64,000 nucleotides of DNA from Ruania zhangjianzhongii (GCF_008000995.1 NZ_CP042828.1:4640882-4704881), one strand, 5' to 3'. Counted from the stretch's first letter, positions 1-9,017 are shown. Translations and numbers: made by a program. Notes: generated by a model from the sequence alone, not told the origin.

Positions 1-309
1 CGCGTTGGTCAGCATGTCCTCTTGCGCGGCGCGCTGGGCCGGGCCTTGAGCTCCGGCGTTCGCAGCGGCGGAACGCGCCCGGGTGACCTCGTCGAAGACT
101 GCGCGCTCGTGTGCGGCGTAGCCCTTGACGGTCTCGATCAGGTTCGGGATCAGGTCATAGCGGCGGTGCAGCTCGACGTCGATCTGACGCCAGGCCTCCT
201 GCACCAGGTTGCGCAGCTTGACGAAGCCGTTGTAAGTGGCGATCGCCCAGCCCACCACGATGACCACGAGGACCAGCACCACGATCAGCACGATTGCTAT
301 CGGATCCAT
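1..309 (-). CDS. lemA: LemA family membrane protein (3' end cut by window edge)
   Basis: The visible 103 codons give an N-terminal membrane helix (about residues 4-24), then the LemA core: a YNGFVKLRN motif, [10 protein letters not shown], a double Arg, [14 protein letters not shown] and HERAVFDEV. LemA proteins are membrane-anchored helical bundles whose biochemical role is poorly defined. The ATG at 309 is well supported by an AGGAGGTGG ribosome-binding site 5 nt upstream. The C-terminal part lies outside the window. It sits downstream of pyrE on the same strand, but a hairpin separates them, so it is probably its own transcription unit. Family call is firm; function is not. Confidence 0.9.
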   Translation of the reverse strand, partial: MDPIAIVLIVVLVLVVIVVGWAIATYNGFVKLRNLVQEAWRQIDVELHRRYDLIPNLIETVKGYAAHERAVFDEVTRARSAAANAGAQGPAQRAAQEDMLTNA

Positions 310-362
310 GTGTCCACCTCCTCATCTCTAGGCGAGGGTGAGCGGTCGGCCCCTCCCTCGGC

Positions 363-379
363 GGGCACCGTCGGTGCCC
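363..379 (-). terminator. hairpin after pyrE
   Basis: Perfect inverted repeat GGGCACC-gtc-GGTGCCC, 12 nt past the pyrE stop codon and before lemA. There is no U-run, as is common for actinobacterial terminators. Confidence 0.5.
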
Positions 380-391
380 TGGACTAGAAGT

Positions 392-961
392 CTACTGAGG
401 ATCGAGGCCAAGATCCGCCGCAGAGAGCACCCAGAGGTAGGGGAGATCTCCCCCTTGCACCGCTTCCCGCGCTCCGGTATCCCGGTCCACCACCGAGGCC
501 ACGCCGACGACTGTGGCGCCAGCTTCGCGTGCGGCCGCGACCGCGGTCAGCGCGCTGCCGCCAGTGGTGGAGGTGTCCTCCACGATCACCACACGGCGGC
601 CGGCGATGTCGGGCCCCTCCACCTGTCGCTTCATCCCGTGCCCTTTGGCCTCCTTGCGGACAAGGAACGCGTCCAGCTCCAGTCCGCGGCTGGCCGCCGC
701 ATGCTGGACCGCGCACACCACCGGGTCGGCACCCATGGTCAACCCGCCGACGGCGTCGATCTCGCCCACGCCCATCCCCTCCTCCTCGAGCCGGTCCAGC
801 AGGAGGTGGCCGATCAGGGGGGCGGCTTCGTGGTGCAACGTCACCCGGCGCATATCCACGTAGTAGTCGGCCTCACGGCCGGAGCTGAGTGTCACTGTGC
901 CGTGGACGACGGCGTGGGTGTTGACGAGTTCGGCGAGGCGCTGCAACGGGGTGGAAGTCAC
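392..961 (-). CDS. pyrE: orotate phosphoribosyltransferase
   Basis: Orotate + PRPP gives OMP + PPi, the fifth step of de novo UMP synthesis, in the cytosol. The 189-aa length is normal. The PRPP-binding motif VVIVEDTSTTGGSAL spans residues 124-138, and the flexible catalytic loop with Arg102, Lys103, Lys106 and His108 is present. The start is the GTG at 961: a TACGCT -10 box lies exactly 6 nt upstream, so the mRNA is predicted to be leaderless. It is divergent from xth with only 50 nt between start codons, the two -10 boxes lying back to back. No other pyr genes are in the window. Confidence 0.95.
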   Translation of the reverse strand: MTSTPLQRLAELVNTHAVVHGTVTLSSGREADYYVDMRRVTLHHEAAPLIGHLLLDRLEEEGMGVGEIDAVGGLTMGADPVVCAVQHAAASRGLELDAFLVRKEAKGHGMKRQVEGPDIAGRRVVIVEDTSTTGGSALTAVAAAREAGATVVGVASVVDRDTGAREAVQGGDLPYLWVLSAADLGLDPQ

Positions 962-967
962 CTGCAG

Positions 968-973
968 AGCGTA
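968..973 (-). promoter_or_regulatory. -10 box of leaderless pyrE
   Basis: TACGCT on the minus strand, 6 nt before the GTG start; matches TANNNT and the spacing seen at many other genes here. Confidence 0.65.
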
Positions 974-998
974 TCGCCGCCGGAGGACTGCAGCGGGT

Positions 999-1004
999 TA
1001 CGGT
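999..1004 (+). promoter_or_regulatory. -10 box of leaderless xth
   Basis: TACGGT followed by 7 nt and the GTG start of the exonuclease gene; no ribosome-binding site is present. Confidence 0.6.
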
Positions 1005-1011
1005 AGCGACC

Positions 1012-1797
1012 GTGCGTATCGCGACCTGGAACGTGAACTCGATCCGTGCCCGTGCCGAGAGGGTGGTCTCCTGGCTGGAGCGCAGTGACACCGACGTGCT
1101 GCTGGTGCAGGAGACCAAGGTGAAGGACGAGCTGTTCCCGTCCTTGCTGTTCGAAGCCGCCGGGTACGAGGTGGCCTTTCACGGCCTGAACCAGTGGAAC
1201 GGGGTGGCGATCATCTCCCGGGTGGGGATCGCCGACGTCGAGCGCGGCTTTGCCGGCCAACCCACCTGGGGCGAGCCGCCGGTGGCCGAGGCCCGCGCGA
1301 TCGGGGCGACCTGCGCCGGCCTGCGGCTGTGGAGCGTGTACGTGCCGAACGGGCGCACGCTCGCCGATCCGCACTACCAGTACAAGCTCCGCTGGCTGGC
1401 AGCCCTGCGCGCGCAGGCGGCGCAATGGTCGGCGGCCGGCGCCCCGCTGGCACTGCTGGGCGATTGGAACGTGGCCCCGCTCGATGAGGACGTCTGGGAC
1501 ATATCGGTGTTCGACGGCGCCACGCACGTCTCTGATTCGGAGCGTGCGGCATTCGCTGCGCTCGCCGAGGCCGGGCTGACGGAGGTGACCCGGGAGCACG
1601 CCCCGGGCAAGTACACGTACTGGGACTACCAGAGGCTTCGCTTCCCCCGGAACGAGGGGATGCGGATCGACTTCGCCTGGGCGAACCAGGCCCTGGCCGT
1701 CCGGGTGCACCGGGTCTGGATCGACCGGGACGAGCGCAAGGGCAAGGGCGCCTCCGATCATGTCCCGGTGGTGCTCGAGCTGGCAGCACCGCAGTAG
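1012..1797 (+). CDS. xth: exodeoxyribonuclease III / AP endonuclease
   Basis: This is an endonuclease/exonuclease/phosphatase-superfamily DNA repair enzyme that cuts at abasic sites and has 3'-5' exonuclease activity. The 261-aa protein begins RIATWNVNSIRAR, contains the metal-binding QETKV (Glu near residue 36), the LGDWNVAP active-site Asp/Asn pair near residue 155, and ends with the catalytic SDHVPV motif. Length matches XthA. GTG is chosen because a -10 box sits 7 nt upstream and the methionine lands directly before the first beta strand. It is divergent from pyrE. Confidence 0.93.
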   Translation: MRIATWNVNSIRARAERVVSWLERSDTDVLLVQETKVKDELFPSLLFEAAGYEVAFHGLNQWNGVAIISRVGIADVERGFAGQPTWGEPPVAEARAIGATCAGLRLWSVYVPNGRTLADPHYQYKLRWLAALRAQAAQWSAAGAPLALLGDWNVAPLDEDVWDISVFDGATHVSDSERAAFAALAEAGLTEVTREHAPGKYTYWDYQRLRFPRNEGMRIDFAWANQALAVRVHRVWIDRDERKGKGASDHVPVVLELAAPQ

Positions 1798-1824
1798 TCG
1801 CGCGAGGCAGCCGGCCGCGCGAGA

Positions 1825-1830
1825 TAGTCT
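1825..1830 (+). promoter_or_regulatory. -10 box of leaderless membrane-protein gene
   Basis: TAGTCT, then 6 nt, then the ATG at 1837. Confidence 0.6.
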
Positions 1831-1836
1831 CCATCT

Positions 1837-2841
1837 ATGAGTTTTCCGGGGCCGCAGCAGCCCGACCCCTCGGGCCCGCCTTCCTGGCAACCTGGCCCCC
1901 ACCAGTCGGACGGCGCCCAGCCGGGCCCCGAATGGACCGGCCCCGGCCAGTGGCAGGCCGGCCCCACCCCGCCCAGGAGCTGGCAGCCCGGGCCGGGACA
2001 AGCCGCAGGGTGGCAGCCCGGGCCGGGACAACCAGCAGGTGCCAGTAACCCGTGGGCGTCCCCGGGTCAGCCGGCCGGACCCGAGGGACAGCCGGGCGGC
2101 TCGGACGTGCCGCCGATCCCCCAGGCACCCACCACCCAACCGGCGCCGCAGACCCCGCTGGGGCAGAGCCCCTACGGCCAGCACACGCCAGTACAGCAGA
2201 GCGAGCAAGGCTCCTACGGCCAGTTCACCTTCCCGGTGATGAAGCGCCGGCCGCTCGAGCCGACGGCGGTCGCGTCGGTCGCCACTTCCCCGCTCGGGCC
2301 GGTGGGCGTGGGCCTCGGCATCTTCGCGCGGCGGCAGGTGAAGGCCACCCAGCGGCGCAGCCTGGCACTGGCGAGCACGGGGATCGGCCTGGGCGCGTTG
2401 TTCACCGTGCTCTGGGTACTCGCGGCCGTGGTGCTCGCGGGCAACGGAACTATCGCGCGCTGGACCGAGCAGCCGGAGGCAGGAGACGTGTCCGAGGCAC
2501 GCACCGTGGCAGCGAGCAACGTGGCCGTGGGTAACTGCATCCAGTTCCTGCCGCCGGGCCAGTCGGTGGGCGAGCTGCAGCTGGTGCCGTGCGCGCAGGA
2601 GCACGCCGCACAGGCAGTCACCGAGCATGAGCTCGACGGGGACTTCCCGGGCGTGGACGCTCTGGACGGTCAGGCACGCGAGACCTGCGAGGCGGACGTG
2701 TCGGCGCTGGCCAGCGAAGTGCCGGTGATGGTCTGGTATCTCGCACCCAGCCAGGAGGCCTGGGACCAGGGCACCCAGCGGATCCTCTGCGTGGCCCGTG
2801 CACAGGCCGGCTCGATGACTGGCGACCTGGTGAACGGTTGA
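1837..2841 (+). CDS. Pro/Gln-rich membrane protein, DUF4190-like plus septum-formation-like domain
   Basis: The first ~125 of 334 residues are Pro/Gly/Gln-rich low complexity, including a repeated WQPGPGQ block. Next comes a DUF4190-like membrane section (about residues 145-205, two hydrophobic stretches linked by FARRQVKATQRR), then an outer domain with paired cysteines (VGNCIQF, LVPCAQEH, ARETCEAD, ILCVARA). That arrangement resembles the actinobacterial Septum_form family. The function is unknown. The cytoplasmic tail probably mediates protein contacts. The ATG is leaderless (TAGTCT + 6 nt). The next gene encodes a protein with the same architecture, so the pair may be an old duplication. 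Confidence 0.75.
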   Translation: MSFPGPQQPDPSGPPSWQPGPHQSDGAQPGPEWTGPGQWQAGPTPPRSWQPGPGQAAGWQPGPGQPAGASNPWASPGQPAGPEGQPGGSDVPPIPQAPTTQPAPQTPLGQSPYGQHTPVQQSEQGSYGQFTFPVMKRRPLEPTAVASVATSPLGPVGVGLGIFARRQVKATQRRSLALASTGIGLGALFTVLWVLAAVVLAGNGTIARWTEQPEAGDVSEARTVAASNVAVGNCIQFLPPGQSVGELQLVPCAQEHAAQAVTEHELDGDFPGVDALDGQARETCEADVSALASEVPVMVWYLAPSQEAWDQGTQRILCVARAQAGSMTGDLVNG

Positions 2842-2917
2842 CCCGTTCCGCCCGGTACGAAGCGAGCCTGCGGGCGGCCACGGAGGACCGGCGGGCGCGC
2901 CACTCGACTGCGGGCGT

Positions 2918-2952
2918 GACACCGGAAGTTTGTCCGCCGGACACCGGATGTT
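2918..2952. repeat. direct repeat upstream of second Pro/Gln-rich gene
   Basis: GACACCGGA(A/T)GTT occurs at 2918-2930 and 2940-2952, a 22-bp period (two helical turns), upstream of the promoter of the gene at 3019. Operator-like but unproven. Confidence 0.35.
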
Positions 2953-3006
2953 CACTCGTGTAGTGATCGGCGTCTCATCCATATGACGGCACCGCCCCAG
3001 GGGCCA

Positions 3007-3012
3007 TATGGT
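3007..3012 (+). promoter_or_regulatory. -10 box deciding the start at 3019
   Basis: TATGGT followed by 6 nt and the ATG at 3019. This argues against the in-frame upstream ATG at 2983. Confidence 0.6.
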
Positions 3013-3018
3013 GCGGTT

Positions 3019-3972
3019 ATGAGCACGCCCTGGGACCCCCATGCACAGAACCCGTCCGGAGGACCGAACCCGAACACCCCCTCGGGTGGCGACGGACAGA
3101 ATCAGCCCGGCTACGGGCAACCCGGCTACGGCCAGAACCCACCCTTGCCGGGGCAGGGTCAACCGGGCTACGGCCAGAACGCGCCGGGTTATGAGCAGGG
3201 TCAGCCCGGCTACGGACAGAGCGCACCACAGCAGGGCTTCGGCGGCGCCTCCCAACCGGGCTACGGCCAACAGCCCGCCTACGGCCAGAACGCGCCGGGC
3301 TACGGCCAGGGCCAGCCCGGCTACGGACAGAGCGCACCACAGCAGGGCTTCGGCGGCGCCTCCCAACCGGGCTACGGCCAACAGCCCGCCTACGGGCAGC
3401 AGCCGGGCTACGGCCAGGGTGGCTACGGCTCCGGCGGCGACCTGTTCGGTGGCCCCACCCCGCCGAAGAACCGCACACCCCTGATCATCGGCGCGATCGT
3501 CGCCGTCGTCGTGCTGGTCGGCGGCTTCTTCGCGGTGCGCAGCGTCTGGGGCGGTAGTGGGACCGGGGAGAACACCGCCGATGTGGACTCCCCCACGCAG
3601 ATCCGGGACATCGACCTGATCCCCGGCAACTGTCTGGAGAACCTGGAGTATGACGACGAGGGCTACCTCACCCAGGTCCCGTGCGCGGACGAGCACATGG
3701 TGGAGGTCTACGCCGAGACCGAGGTCTCCGAGTCGGACTATCCCGAGTTCCCGGGCGAGGATGCGTTCCAGACGGAGGCGGACGAGTTCTGTGCCGATGA
3801 GTACAGCTCAGTCGTCGGCCCGGTCCTCGGCGGCGGCCTGCAGTACACCTCGCTGTACCCGTCGCAGAGCACCTGGGACGAAGGCGACCGTAAGTACACC
3901 TGCCTGGTCAAGGCGGACGACGGACAGTCCTTCACTGGCAGCGTGATCGCTGGCGACGGCGAGCACAACTGA
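3019..3972 (+). CDS. Gln/Gly/Tyr-repeat single-pass membrane protein
   Basis: The 317-aa protein starts with ~140 residues of PGYGQ-type low-complexity sequence, followed by one membrane helix (near residues 155-178, [19 protein letters not shown]) and an acidic outer domain with Cys pairs ([29 protein letters not shown]). The spacing of these resembles the outer domain of the preceding gene (septum-formation-like). The repeat contains two near-identical 37-residue units. The start at 3019 rather than the in-frame ATG at 2983 rests on the TATGGT box 6 nt before it. The function is unknown; a partner-binding tail and an extracytoplasmic sensor or scaffold domain are inferred. Confidence 0.75.
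   Translation: MSTPWDPHAQNPSGGPNPNTPSGGDGQNQPGYGQPGYGQNPPLPGQGQPGYGQNAPGYEQGQPGYGQSAPQQGFGGASQPGYGQQPAYGQNAPGYGQGQPGYGQSAPQQGFGGASQPGYGQQPAYGQQPGYGQGGYGSGGDLFGGPTPPKNRTPLIIGAIVAVVVLVGGFFAVRSVWGGSGTGENTADVDSPTQIRDIDLIPGNCLENLEYDDEGYLTQVPCADEHMVEVYAETEVSESDYPEFPGEDAFQTEADEFCADEYSSVVGPVLGGGLQYTSLYPSQSTWDEGDRKYTCLVKADDGQSFTGSVIAGDGEHN
3181..3402 (+). repeat. 111-bp tandem repeat inside coding region
   Basis: Two consecutive 111-bp units (3181-3291 and 3292-3402, 37 codons each) are nearly identical at DNA level, with most differences in the first 20 nt. Recent duplication or slippage/recombination site. Confidence 0.85.
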
Positions 3973-4029
3973 CCCGCGCCACCCGCGGCGCGCAGTCGAC
4001 GTAGGCCACAGCGGCCAGAGCGGCGGCGA

Positions 4030-4093
4030 CGGAGGTAACCTTCGGGGTCGGAGCGAGGTAAGAGCCTCATTCCGACCCCGAAGGTGACCTCCG
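4030..4093. terminator. bidirectional terminator between convergent genes
   Basis: Arms at 4030-4052 and 4071-4093 are 23 nt each with one mismatch. The 18-nt loop can itself form a GAGG/CCTC stem. It lies between the plus-strand gene ending at 3972 and clpB ending at 4120. Confidence 0.8.
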
Positions 4094-4119
4094 TTCGCGA
4101 TCGCAGGGACGACGCCGCC

Positions 4120-6711
4120 TCAGCTGACGCGCAGCTGAAGCCCCTGGGCCTCGACGTCCGCCAGCCGATCGACCACCACGGTGTCACCGTCACGAACCTC
4201 GCCGCCGAGCAGCAACCGAGCCAGCTGGTCACCGATCTGGCGTTGCATCAACCGGCGCAGCGGCCGTGCCCCGTAGGCCGGGTCATACCCCTCGAGCGCC
4301 AGCCATTCTCGGGCAGCCGGGGTAACGTCGAGCTCCAGGCGGCGGTCCGCCAGCCGTTCGGCCATCCGGTCCAGCTGCAGGTCGACGATCTTGCCGAGCT
4401 CGTCGATGCTGAGCGCGTCGAACACCACGATCTCGTCCAGCCGGTTCAGGAACTCCGGCTTGAACGAGGAGTTCACCACGTCCAACACCCGGGACTTCTT
4501 GTCCGCATCGGACAGGGAAGCGTCCACCAGGAACTGCGACCCCAGGTTCGAGGTGAGCACCAGGATGACGTTGCGGAAGTCCACGGTGCGGCCCTGACCG
4601 TCGGTCAGCCGGCCGTCGTCGAGGACCTGCAGCAGGATGTCGAAGACCTCCGGGTGTGCCTTCTCCACCTCGTCGAGCAGCACCACCGAGTAGGGGCGGC
4701 GTCGGATCGCCTCGGTGAGCTGGCCACCCTCCTCGTAACCGACATACCCGGGCGGTGCGCCGACGAGCCGGGCGACCGAGTGCTTCTCGGAGTACTCGCT
4801 CATATCGATCCGCACGATGGCACGCTCATCGTCGAAGAGGAAGTCCGCCAGCGACTTGGCCAGCTCGGTCTTACCCACCCCGGTGGGCCCGAGAAACAGG
4901 AACGAGCCGGTGGGCCGGTCCGGGTCGGCGATCCCGGCGCGGGACCGGCGGACCGCATCGGAGACGGCCCGCACAGCATCGGCCTGCCCGATCAGGCGCT
5001 CGCCGAGCACGTCCTCCATGTGCAGCAGCTTCTCCGTCTCCCCCTCCATCAACCGTCCGGTGGGGATGCCGGTCCAGGCGGCCACCACCTCGGCGATCTC
5101 CTCGATGCCCACCTTGTCGGCGATCATCGGCTCGATCGCGCTCGCGCTCTCCTCGGCTTCCTCAGCCGCGGCAATCTGGGTCTGCACGGCGGGAATCTCG
5201 CCATAGAGCAGGCGGGAGGCGGCCTCCAGGTCGCCCTCGCGCTGAGCGCGCTCCGCCTCGGTGCGCAAGTTGTCCAGCTGTGACTTGAGGTCACCGACCC
5301 GGTTGTGGCCGGCCTTCTCCGACTCCCAGCGGGCGTTCAGCGCGGCCAGCTCCTCGGACCTGTCCGCCAGCTCCGCGCGCAGCTTCTCCAGCCGGTCAGC
5401 GGAGGCGGCGTCGTCATTGTCGGAGAGGTAGGACTCCTCCATCTTCAACCGGTCGACGGCGCGGCGGAGCACGTCGATCTCCACCGGTGAGGAGTCCAGC
5501 TCCATCCGCAGCCGCGAGGCGGCCTCGTCCACCAGGTCGATCGCCTTGTCCGGGAGCTGCCGGCCCGGGATGTACCGGTCGGAGAGCTGCGCGGCGGCCA
5601 CCAGCGCCGAGTCGGCGATGATCACCTGGTGGTGCGCCTCGTACTTGGGCGCGATACCGCGCAGGATCGCCACGGTGTCCTCTGCGGACGGCTCCCCGAC
5701 GAACACCTGCTGGAACCGGCGCTCCAGCGCCGGGTCGGTCTCGATGTGCTCGCGGAACTCGTCCAGCGTGGTGGCGCCGACCATCCGCAGCTCGCCGCGG
5801 GCGAGCATCGGCTTGAGCATGTTTCCGGCGTCCATCGACCCCTCTGAGGCACCGGCACCCACCACGGTGTGCAGCTCGTCGATGAAGGTGATGATCTCGC
5901 CGTCGGAGTCCTTGATCTCGTCCAGCACGGCCTTGAGGCGCTCCTCGAACTCGCCGCGGTACTTCGCCCCGGCCACCATCGCGGTCAGGTCCAGGGCGAT
6001 CAGCCGCTTCCCGCGCAGCGAGTCCGGCACGTCGCCGTCCACCACCCGCTGGGCCAGCCCCTCCACGACCGCGGTCTTGCCCACACCGGGTTCACCGATC
6101 AGCACCGGGTTGTTCTTGGTTCGGCGGGAGAGCACCTGCACCACCCGACGGATCTCGGTGTCCCGGCCGATGATCGGGTCGATCTTGCCCTCGCGGGCCG
6201 CGGCGGTCAGGTCGACGCCGTACTTCTCCAGCGCCTGGAAGGTTCCCTCCGGGTCCGGGCTGGTCACCTTGGCCGAACCGCGCACCTGCGGCAGGGCAGC
6301 GAGCAGCTGGTCGCGGGAGGCTCCTGCACCGCGCAACGCCTCGCCGACTGCGCCGGCGTCCTTGGCCAGACCGAGCAACAGGTGTTCCGTGGAGACGTAC
6401 TCATCCCCGAGCGCCTTGGCCTCGTCCTGGGCAGCTGTGATCACGGTGAGCAGCGCCCGGGACATCTGCGGCTGGCTCACCGAGCTGCCCGCCGCGGCCG
6501 GCAGCGCCGTGGCAGCGCCCTGCAGCTGCCGGCCCAGTGCGGCACGGTCGGCGCCCACTGCATCGAGAAGCGCGACGGCGACGCCGCCTTCCTGAGCAAG
6601 GAGCGCCTGGATCAGGTGGACCGGTTCCAGCTGGGGGTTGCCCGCACTGGTGGCGGCCTGGACGGCGGCGGCGAGCGCCTCCTGCGACTTGGTGGTGAGC
6701 TTGGTATCCAT
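4120..6711 (-). CDS. clpB: ATP-dependent disaggregase ClpB
   Basis: Hexameric AAA+ chaperone that threads aggregated protein through its pore with DnaK-DnaJ-GrpE. The 863 residues match the family: Clp N-terminal repeats (about 1-145), first ATPase domain with Walker A GEPGVGKT and Walker B ITFIDE, a coiled-coil middle domain (about 410-525), second ATPase domain with GPTGVGKT, and the conserved [25 protein letters not shown]. The ATG at 6711 has a GGAGG site 4 nt upstream. An HspR box (HAIR) at 6761-6781 indicates the same heat control as dnaK. The long upstream open frame beyond 6711 is not coding. Confidence 0.97.
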   Translation of the reverse strand: MDTKLTTKSQEALAAAVQAATSAGNPQLEPVHLIQALLAQEGGVAVALLDAVGADRAALGRQLQGAATALPAAAGSSVSQPQMSRALLTVITAAQDEAKALGDEYVSTEHLLLGLAKDAGAVGEALRGAGASRDQLLAALPQVRGSAKVTSPDPEGTFQALEKYGVDLTAAAREGKIDPIIGRDTEIRRVVQVLSRRTKNNPVLIGEPGVGKTAVVEGLAQRVVDGDVPDSLRGKRLIALDLTAMVAGAKYRGEFEERLKAVLDEIKDSDGEIITFIDELHTVVGAGASEGSMDAGNMLKPMLARGELRMVGATTLDEFREHIETDPALERRFQQVFVGEPSAEDTVAILRGIAPKYEAHHQVIIADSALVAAAQLSDRYIPGRQLPDKAIDLVDEAASRLRMELDSSPVEIDVLRRAVDRLKMEESYLSDNDDAASADRLEKLRAELADRSEELAALNARWESEKAGHNRVGDLKSQLDNLRTEAERAQREGDLEAASRLLYGEIPAVQTQIAAAEEAEESASAIEPMIADKVGIEEIAEVVAAWTGIPTGRLMEGETEKLLHMEDVLGERLIGQADAVRAVSDAVRRSRAGIADPDRPTGSFLFLGPTGVGKTELAKSLADFLFDDERAIVRIDMSEYSEKHSVARLVGAPPGYVGYEEGGQLTEAIRRRPYSVVLLDEVEKAHPEVFDILLQVLDDGRLTDGQGRTVDFRNVILVLTSNLGSQFLVDASLSDADKKSRVLDVVNSSFKPEFLNRLDEIVVFDALSIDELGKIVDLQLDRMAERLADRRLELDVTPAAREWLALEGYDPAYGARPLRRLMQRQIGDQLARLLLGGEVRDGDTVVVDRLADVEAQGLQLRVS

Positions 6712-6760
6712 CGAACCTCCGACGATGATGACAGCGACTGTAGTGGTTAACCTCCCCCGC

Positions 6761-6781
6761 CTTGAGTCTATTCCGCTCAAC
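6761..6781. promoter_or_regulatory. HAIR (HspR) operator of clpB
   Basis: CTTGAGT-N7-GCTCAAC matches the actinobacterial HAIR consensus CTTGAGT-N7-ACTCAAG at 12 of 14 positions. On the transcribed strand TAGACTCAAG puts a TAGACT -10-like hexamer inside the operator, 50 nt before the clpB start. Confidence 0.85.
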
Positions 6782-6988
6782 TTTGAAATGTGCCCGGAAG
6801 CTCCGCCGTCGGCATTGTTCCTGGCCTGACCATCCTGGCACCCGGGACCGGTGCGCACCGGGAGCCCAGCGCGCACCGAGGAGGCGAGCAACGTACCGCC
6901 TCCGCGTTCACCGTGCGAGCCAGTTGCGCCTGCGTCACACTGACAAGCGGGTGCCCGAACGAGCACCCACGATGAGAAGGAGGATGCG

Positions 6989-7171
6989 ATGGTCGGATTC
7001 GACGAACTCAAGAACAAGGCCACCGATGCCCTCGGCAACGAGGAGCAGACGGACGGCGCGCTGGACAAGGGCTCCGACTTCGTCGGTGACAAGACCGGTG
7101 GCCAGCACGACGACAAGATTGAGCAGGGGCGCGACTTCCTCGACGGAAAGGTCGGCGACGAGAACAACTGA
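6989..7171 (+). CDS. MT0933-type small antitoxin-like protein, copy 1
   Basis: A 60-aa hydrophilic, highly charged protein beginning [19 protein letters not shown], with a [19 protein letters not shown] core. This matches the MT0933/Rv0909 antitoxin family (PF14013 type), named from a mycobacterial toxin-antitoxin pair. No toxin gene is adjacent here, so an antitoxin role is doubtful. The composition also resembles CsbD/LEA-like stress proteins. GAGAAGGAGG precedes the ATG. It was duplicated together with its flanks (see 7319). Confidence 0.7.
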   Translation: MVGFDELKNKATDALGNEEQTDGALDKGSDFVGDKTGGQHDDKIEQGRDFLDGKVGDENN

Positions 7172-7184
7172 CGCCCCTCCGCCG

Positions 7185-7217
7185 AGCGGCCGGTCTCCGA
7201 CAAGGAGGCTGGCCGCT
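7185..7217 (+). terminator. hairpin after small protein copy 1
   Basis: AGCGGCC and GGCCGCT form the base, with a weaker inner stem above it. It lies 14 nt past the stop. A related structure follows copy 2. Confidence 0.5.
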
Positions 7218-7318
7218 GGTGTGTCCGCGGTGACGCTGACACCGTGCACGCCAGCCGCCGGTGCGCCAGACTGACGAACGGGCACCCGAGCGGGCCCCAC
7301 GATGAGAAGGAGGCTGCG

Positions 7319-7543
7319 ATGTCCAGATTCGACGAGCTGAAGAACAAGGCCGCCGATGCCCTCGGCAACGAGGAGAAGACCGACGGCGCGCTGGACAAGG
7401 CCGCGAACTTCCTCCGCGAGAAGACCGGCGGTCAGCACGACGACAAGATCCAGAAGGGGCGCGACTTCCTCGACGACAAGCTCGGCGGGGAGGGCGACGG
7501 GGGCGAGGAGGACACCCCGAACGACGACACGAACCGAGGCTGA
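7319..7543 (+). CDS. MT0933-type small antitoxin-like protein, copy 2
   Basis: A 74-aa paralogue of the gene at 6989, about 75% identical over the shared 57 residues, plus a Gly/Glu/Asp/Asn tail absent from copy 1. The ATG is set by an identical GATGAGAAGGAGG leader. The region upstream (from about 6918 and about 7240) and the downstream hairpin are also similar, so a whole promoter-gene-terminator cassette was duplicated. No adjacent toxin. Expression in stress and a protective role are guesses from composition only. Confidence 0.7.
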   Translation: MSRFDELKNKAADALGNEEKTDGALDKAANFLREKTGGQHDDKIQKGRDFLDDKLGGEGDGGEEDTPNDDTNRG

Positions 7544-7551
7544 AGCCTCGG
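7534..7551 (+). terminator. hairpin over stop codon of copy 2
   Basis: CCGAGGC-tgaa-GCCTCGG; the loop contains the TGA stop codon at 7541-7543. Confidence 0.5.
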
Positions 7552-7601
7552 CCGGCCGGCCGGTCGCCTACGAGGAGGCTCGCCGTCGGCGTGTCCGGAG
7601 A

Positions 7602-8120
7602 TCAGCGGGGTTTCTCCGACGCGGGTGCGCCATCCTCGCAGGCCTGGCTGGTGAACGCCTCGACGGACACCGGGGAGTCCAGGTCGTTGCTGATCACCTG
7701 ATCGGGCTGGTATCCGGCGACCTGGTCCAGCGTGAAGCTGACACCGTTCATGTCCCGCTCGCCGCCATCATCGGCCACGGTGCCACGCAGCTGGTACGGC
7801 GCTGCCGAATCCAGCAAGTCGCTCCGGCTCTCGCCGAACAGCTGGGGCAGGGTGTAGGTCTGGCTGGTTCCGGCCGGTTGGTCCAGTGGCGCAGCGGAGA
7901 CGTCCTCCTGCGGCTCGGCGCCCTCCTGCTCCAGCAGCAGGTCCAGCTCGGTGGCTGGGTACTCGCAGGTGACGATCTGGACGATCACCTCACCCTGGGC
8001 GTCGCGACCGATCGCCACGGCACCGTCCGCCTCCTTGCTGCATCCGCTGAGAGTCGCGGCGATCAGGGTTGAGCCGAGCACGACCGCGCCCAGCCGTCGG
8101 AGATCTCGTGTGCTCATCAT
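7602..8120 (-). CDS. hypothetical lipoprotein
   Basis: About 172 aa with an Arg-containing N-terminus, a hydrophobic stretch and the lipobox LSGC, so it is probably exported and lipid-anchored. The mature part is acidic, has one extra Cys pair (TCEYP and the SQACEDG tail) and resembles no family I recognise. Start choice: GAGGA lies 7 nt before the ATG at 8120. A GTG at 8126 and an ATG at 8117 are alternatives. It is divergent from the LppM-like lipoprotein gene at 8265. Confidence 0.65.
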   Translation of the reverse strand: MMSTRDLRRLGAVVLGSTLIAATLSGCSKEADGAVAIGRDAQGEVIVQIVTCEYPATELDLLLEQEGAEPQEDVSAAPLDQPAGTSQTYTLPQLFGESRSDLLDSAAPYQLRGTVADDGGERDMNGVSFTLDQVAGYQPDQVISNDLDSPVSVEAFTSQACEDGAPASEKPR

Positions 8121-8264
8121 CGCCACATCCTCGGATCGACGCCGGTCGCCTCTCCCCGTGCTCCTATGATTCCGGCCACGTTAGGCCCGTGACAGCGCCC
8201 GGTCGATGGGGAGTAGGCCCCACCCGGCGGTGCACATCCAGCCATAGGTGGCACACTCGCGGGT

Positions 8265-9017
8265 GTGAAGGCTCTCCAGCGACTGTTGCTCGCTCTGATC
8301 GCCGTGCTGGCCCTGGCCGGCTGCGTCCGAGTGAGCGGGGACGTGTCGATCTCCGAGGAGGACACCCTCTCCGGTGAGGTGACCGTGGCCATCGACCGGC
8401 AATGGTTGATCGCCCAGGGAGAGGACCCGGATGCACTGATCACCGGTATCCAGGACGATCTGGCGAACGCGCCCGAGCAGGGCGTCACCGGAGAGTCCTA
8501 CGACGACGGTGACTATGTGGGCATCACGCTCACTCTGACCCAGACGCCACTGGACCGGGTCGCCAGCTCCACCGACGGCATGCTGGAGATCTCCCACGAG
8601 GACGGCGAGTACCTGGTCACCGGGGACTTCAGCTCGCTCACCGAGTCCAGCAGCGCGGATGCCGCACCCTGGCAGATCGACCTGGCGGTCACGTTCCCGA
8701 ACGGGGTCACCGAGCACGACGGCGAACTGTCCGGGTCCACGGTGACGTGGCACCTGGCCGATGGTTCCGAGTCGATGAACGCGCGTGGCCCCGCTCCGGG
8801 GGGCGGTATCGGGCTGGTCTGGGTCATCGTGATCGTGGTGGTGGTGGTCGCCGCACTCGCCACCCTCGTCTGGTGGCTGCTGCGCCGCCGCTACGGCGGC
8901 GCGCCGGTGGAAGGACTCCGGGCCGCCGGGGCGCGGATCCGCGAGCGGCACGCTGCGGCACGAGGTGAGGCCACCGACTCCATCAGCGATCTGGGCAAGA
9001 ACCGGCCGAAGGAGTGA
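8265..9017 (+). CDS. LppM-like lipoprotein with C-terminal membrane helix
   Basis: The 250-aa protein has a signal sequence with lipobox LAGC (Cys near residue 21), a beta-rich domain starting VRVSGDVSISEEDTLSGEV typical of the LppM family, then a C-terminal membrane helix (about 183-208) and a basic cytoplasmic tail with a double RRR. In mycobacteria LppM is a surface-associated lipoprotein involved in phagosome interaction; in free-living relatives the role is unknown. A CACACT hexamer 7 nt before the GTG may be a leaderless -10. The next gene follows within 3 nt, suggesting co-transcription. Confidence 0.8.
   Translation: MKALQRLLLALIAVLALAGCVRVSGDVSISEEDTLSGEVTVAIDRQWLIAQGEDPDALITGIQDDLANAPEQGVTGESYDDGDYVGITLTLTQTPLDRVASSTDGMLEISHEDGEYLVTGDFSSLTESSSADAAPWQIDLAVTFPNGVTEHDGELSGSTVTWHLADGSESMNARGPAPGGGIGLVWVIVIVVVVVAALATLVWWLLRRRYGGAPVEGLRAAGARIRERHAAARGEATDSISDLGKNRPKE

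Noticed and set aside
958-3696. 912-codon minus-strand open frame
   Set aside because: Runs antisense to xth and two membrane-protein genes, has Arg/Ala/Leu-rich composition with no domain; a GC-skew shadow.
4084-5283. 399-codon plus-strand open frame opposite clpB
   Set aside because: Starts inside the terminator stem and mirrors clpB codons; no domain.
6712-7398. Upstream extension of clpB
   Set aside because: Would pass through the HAIR operator and both small-protein genes; the Clp N-domain starts right at 6711.
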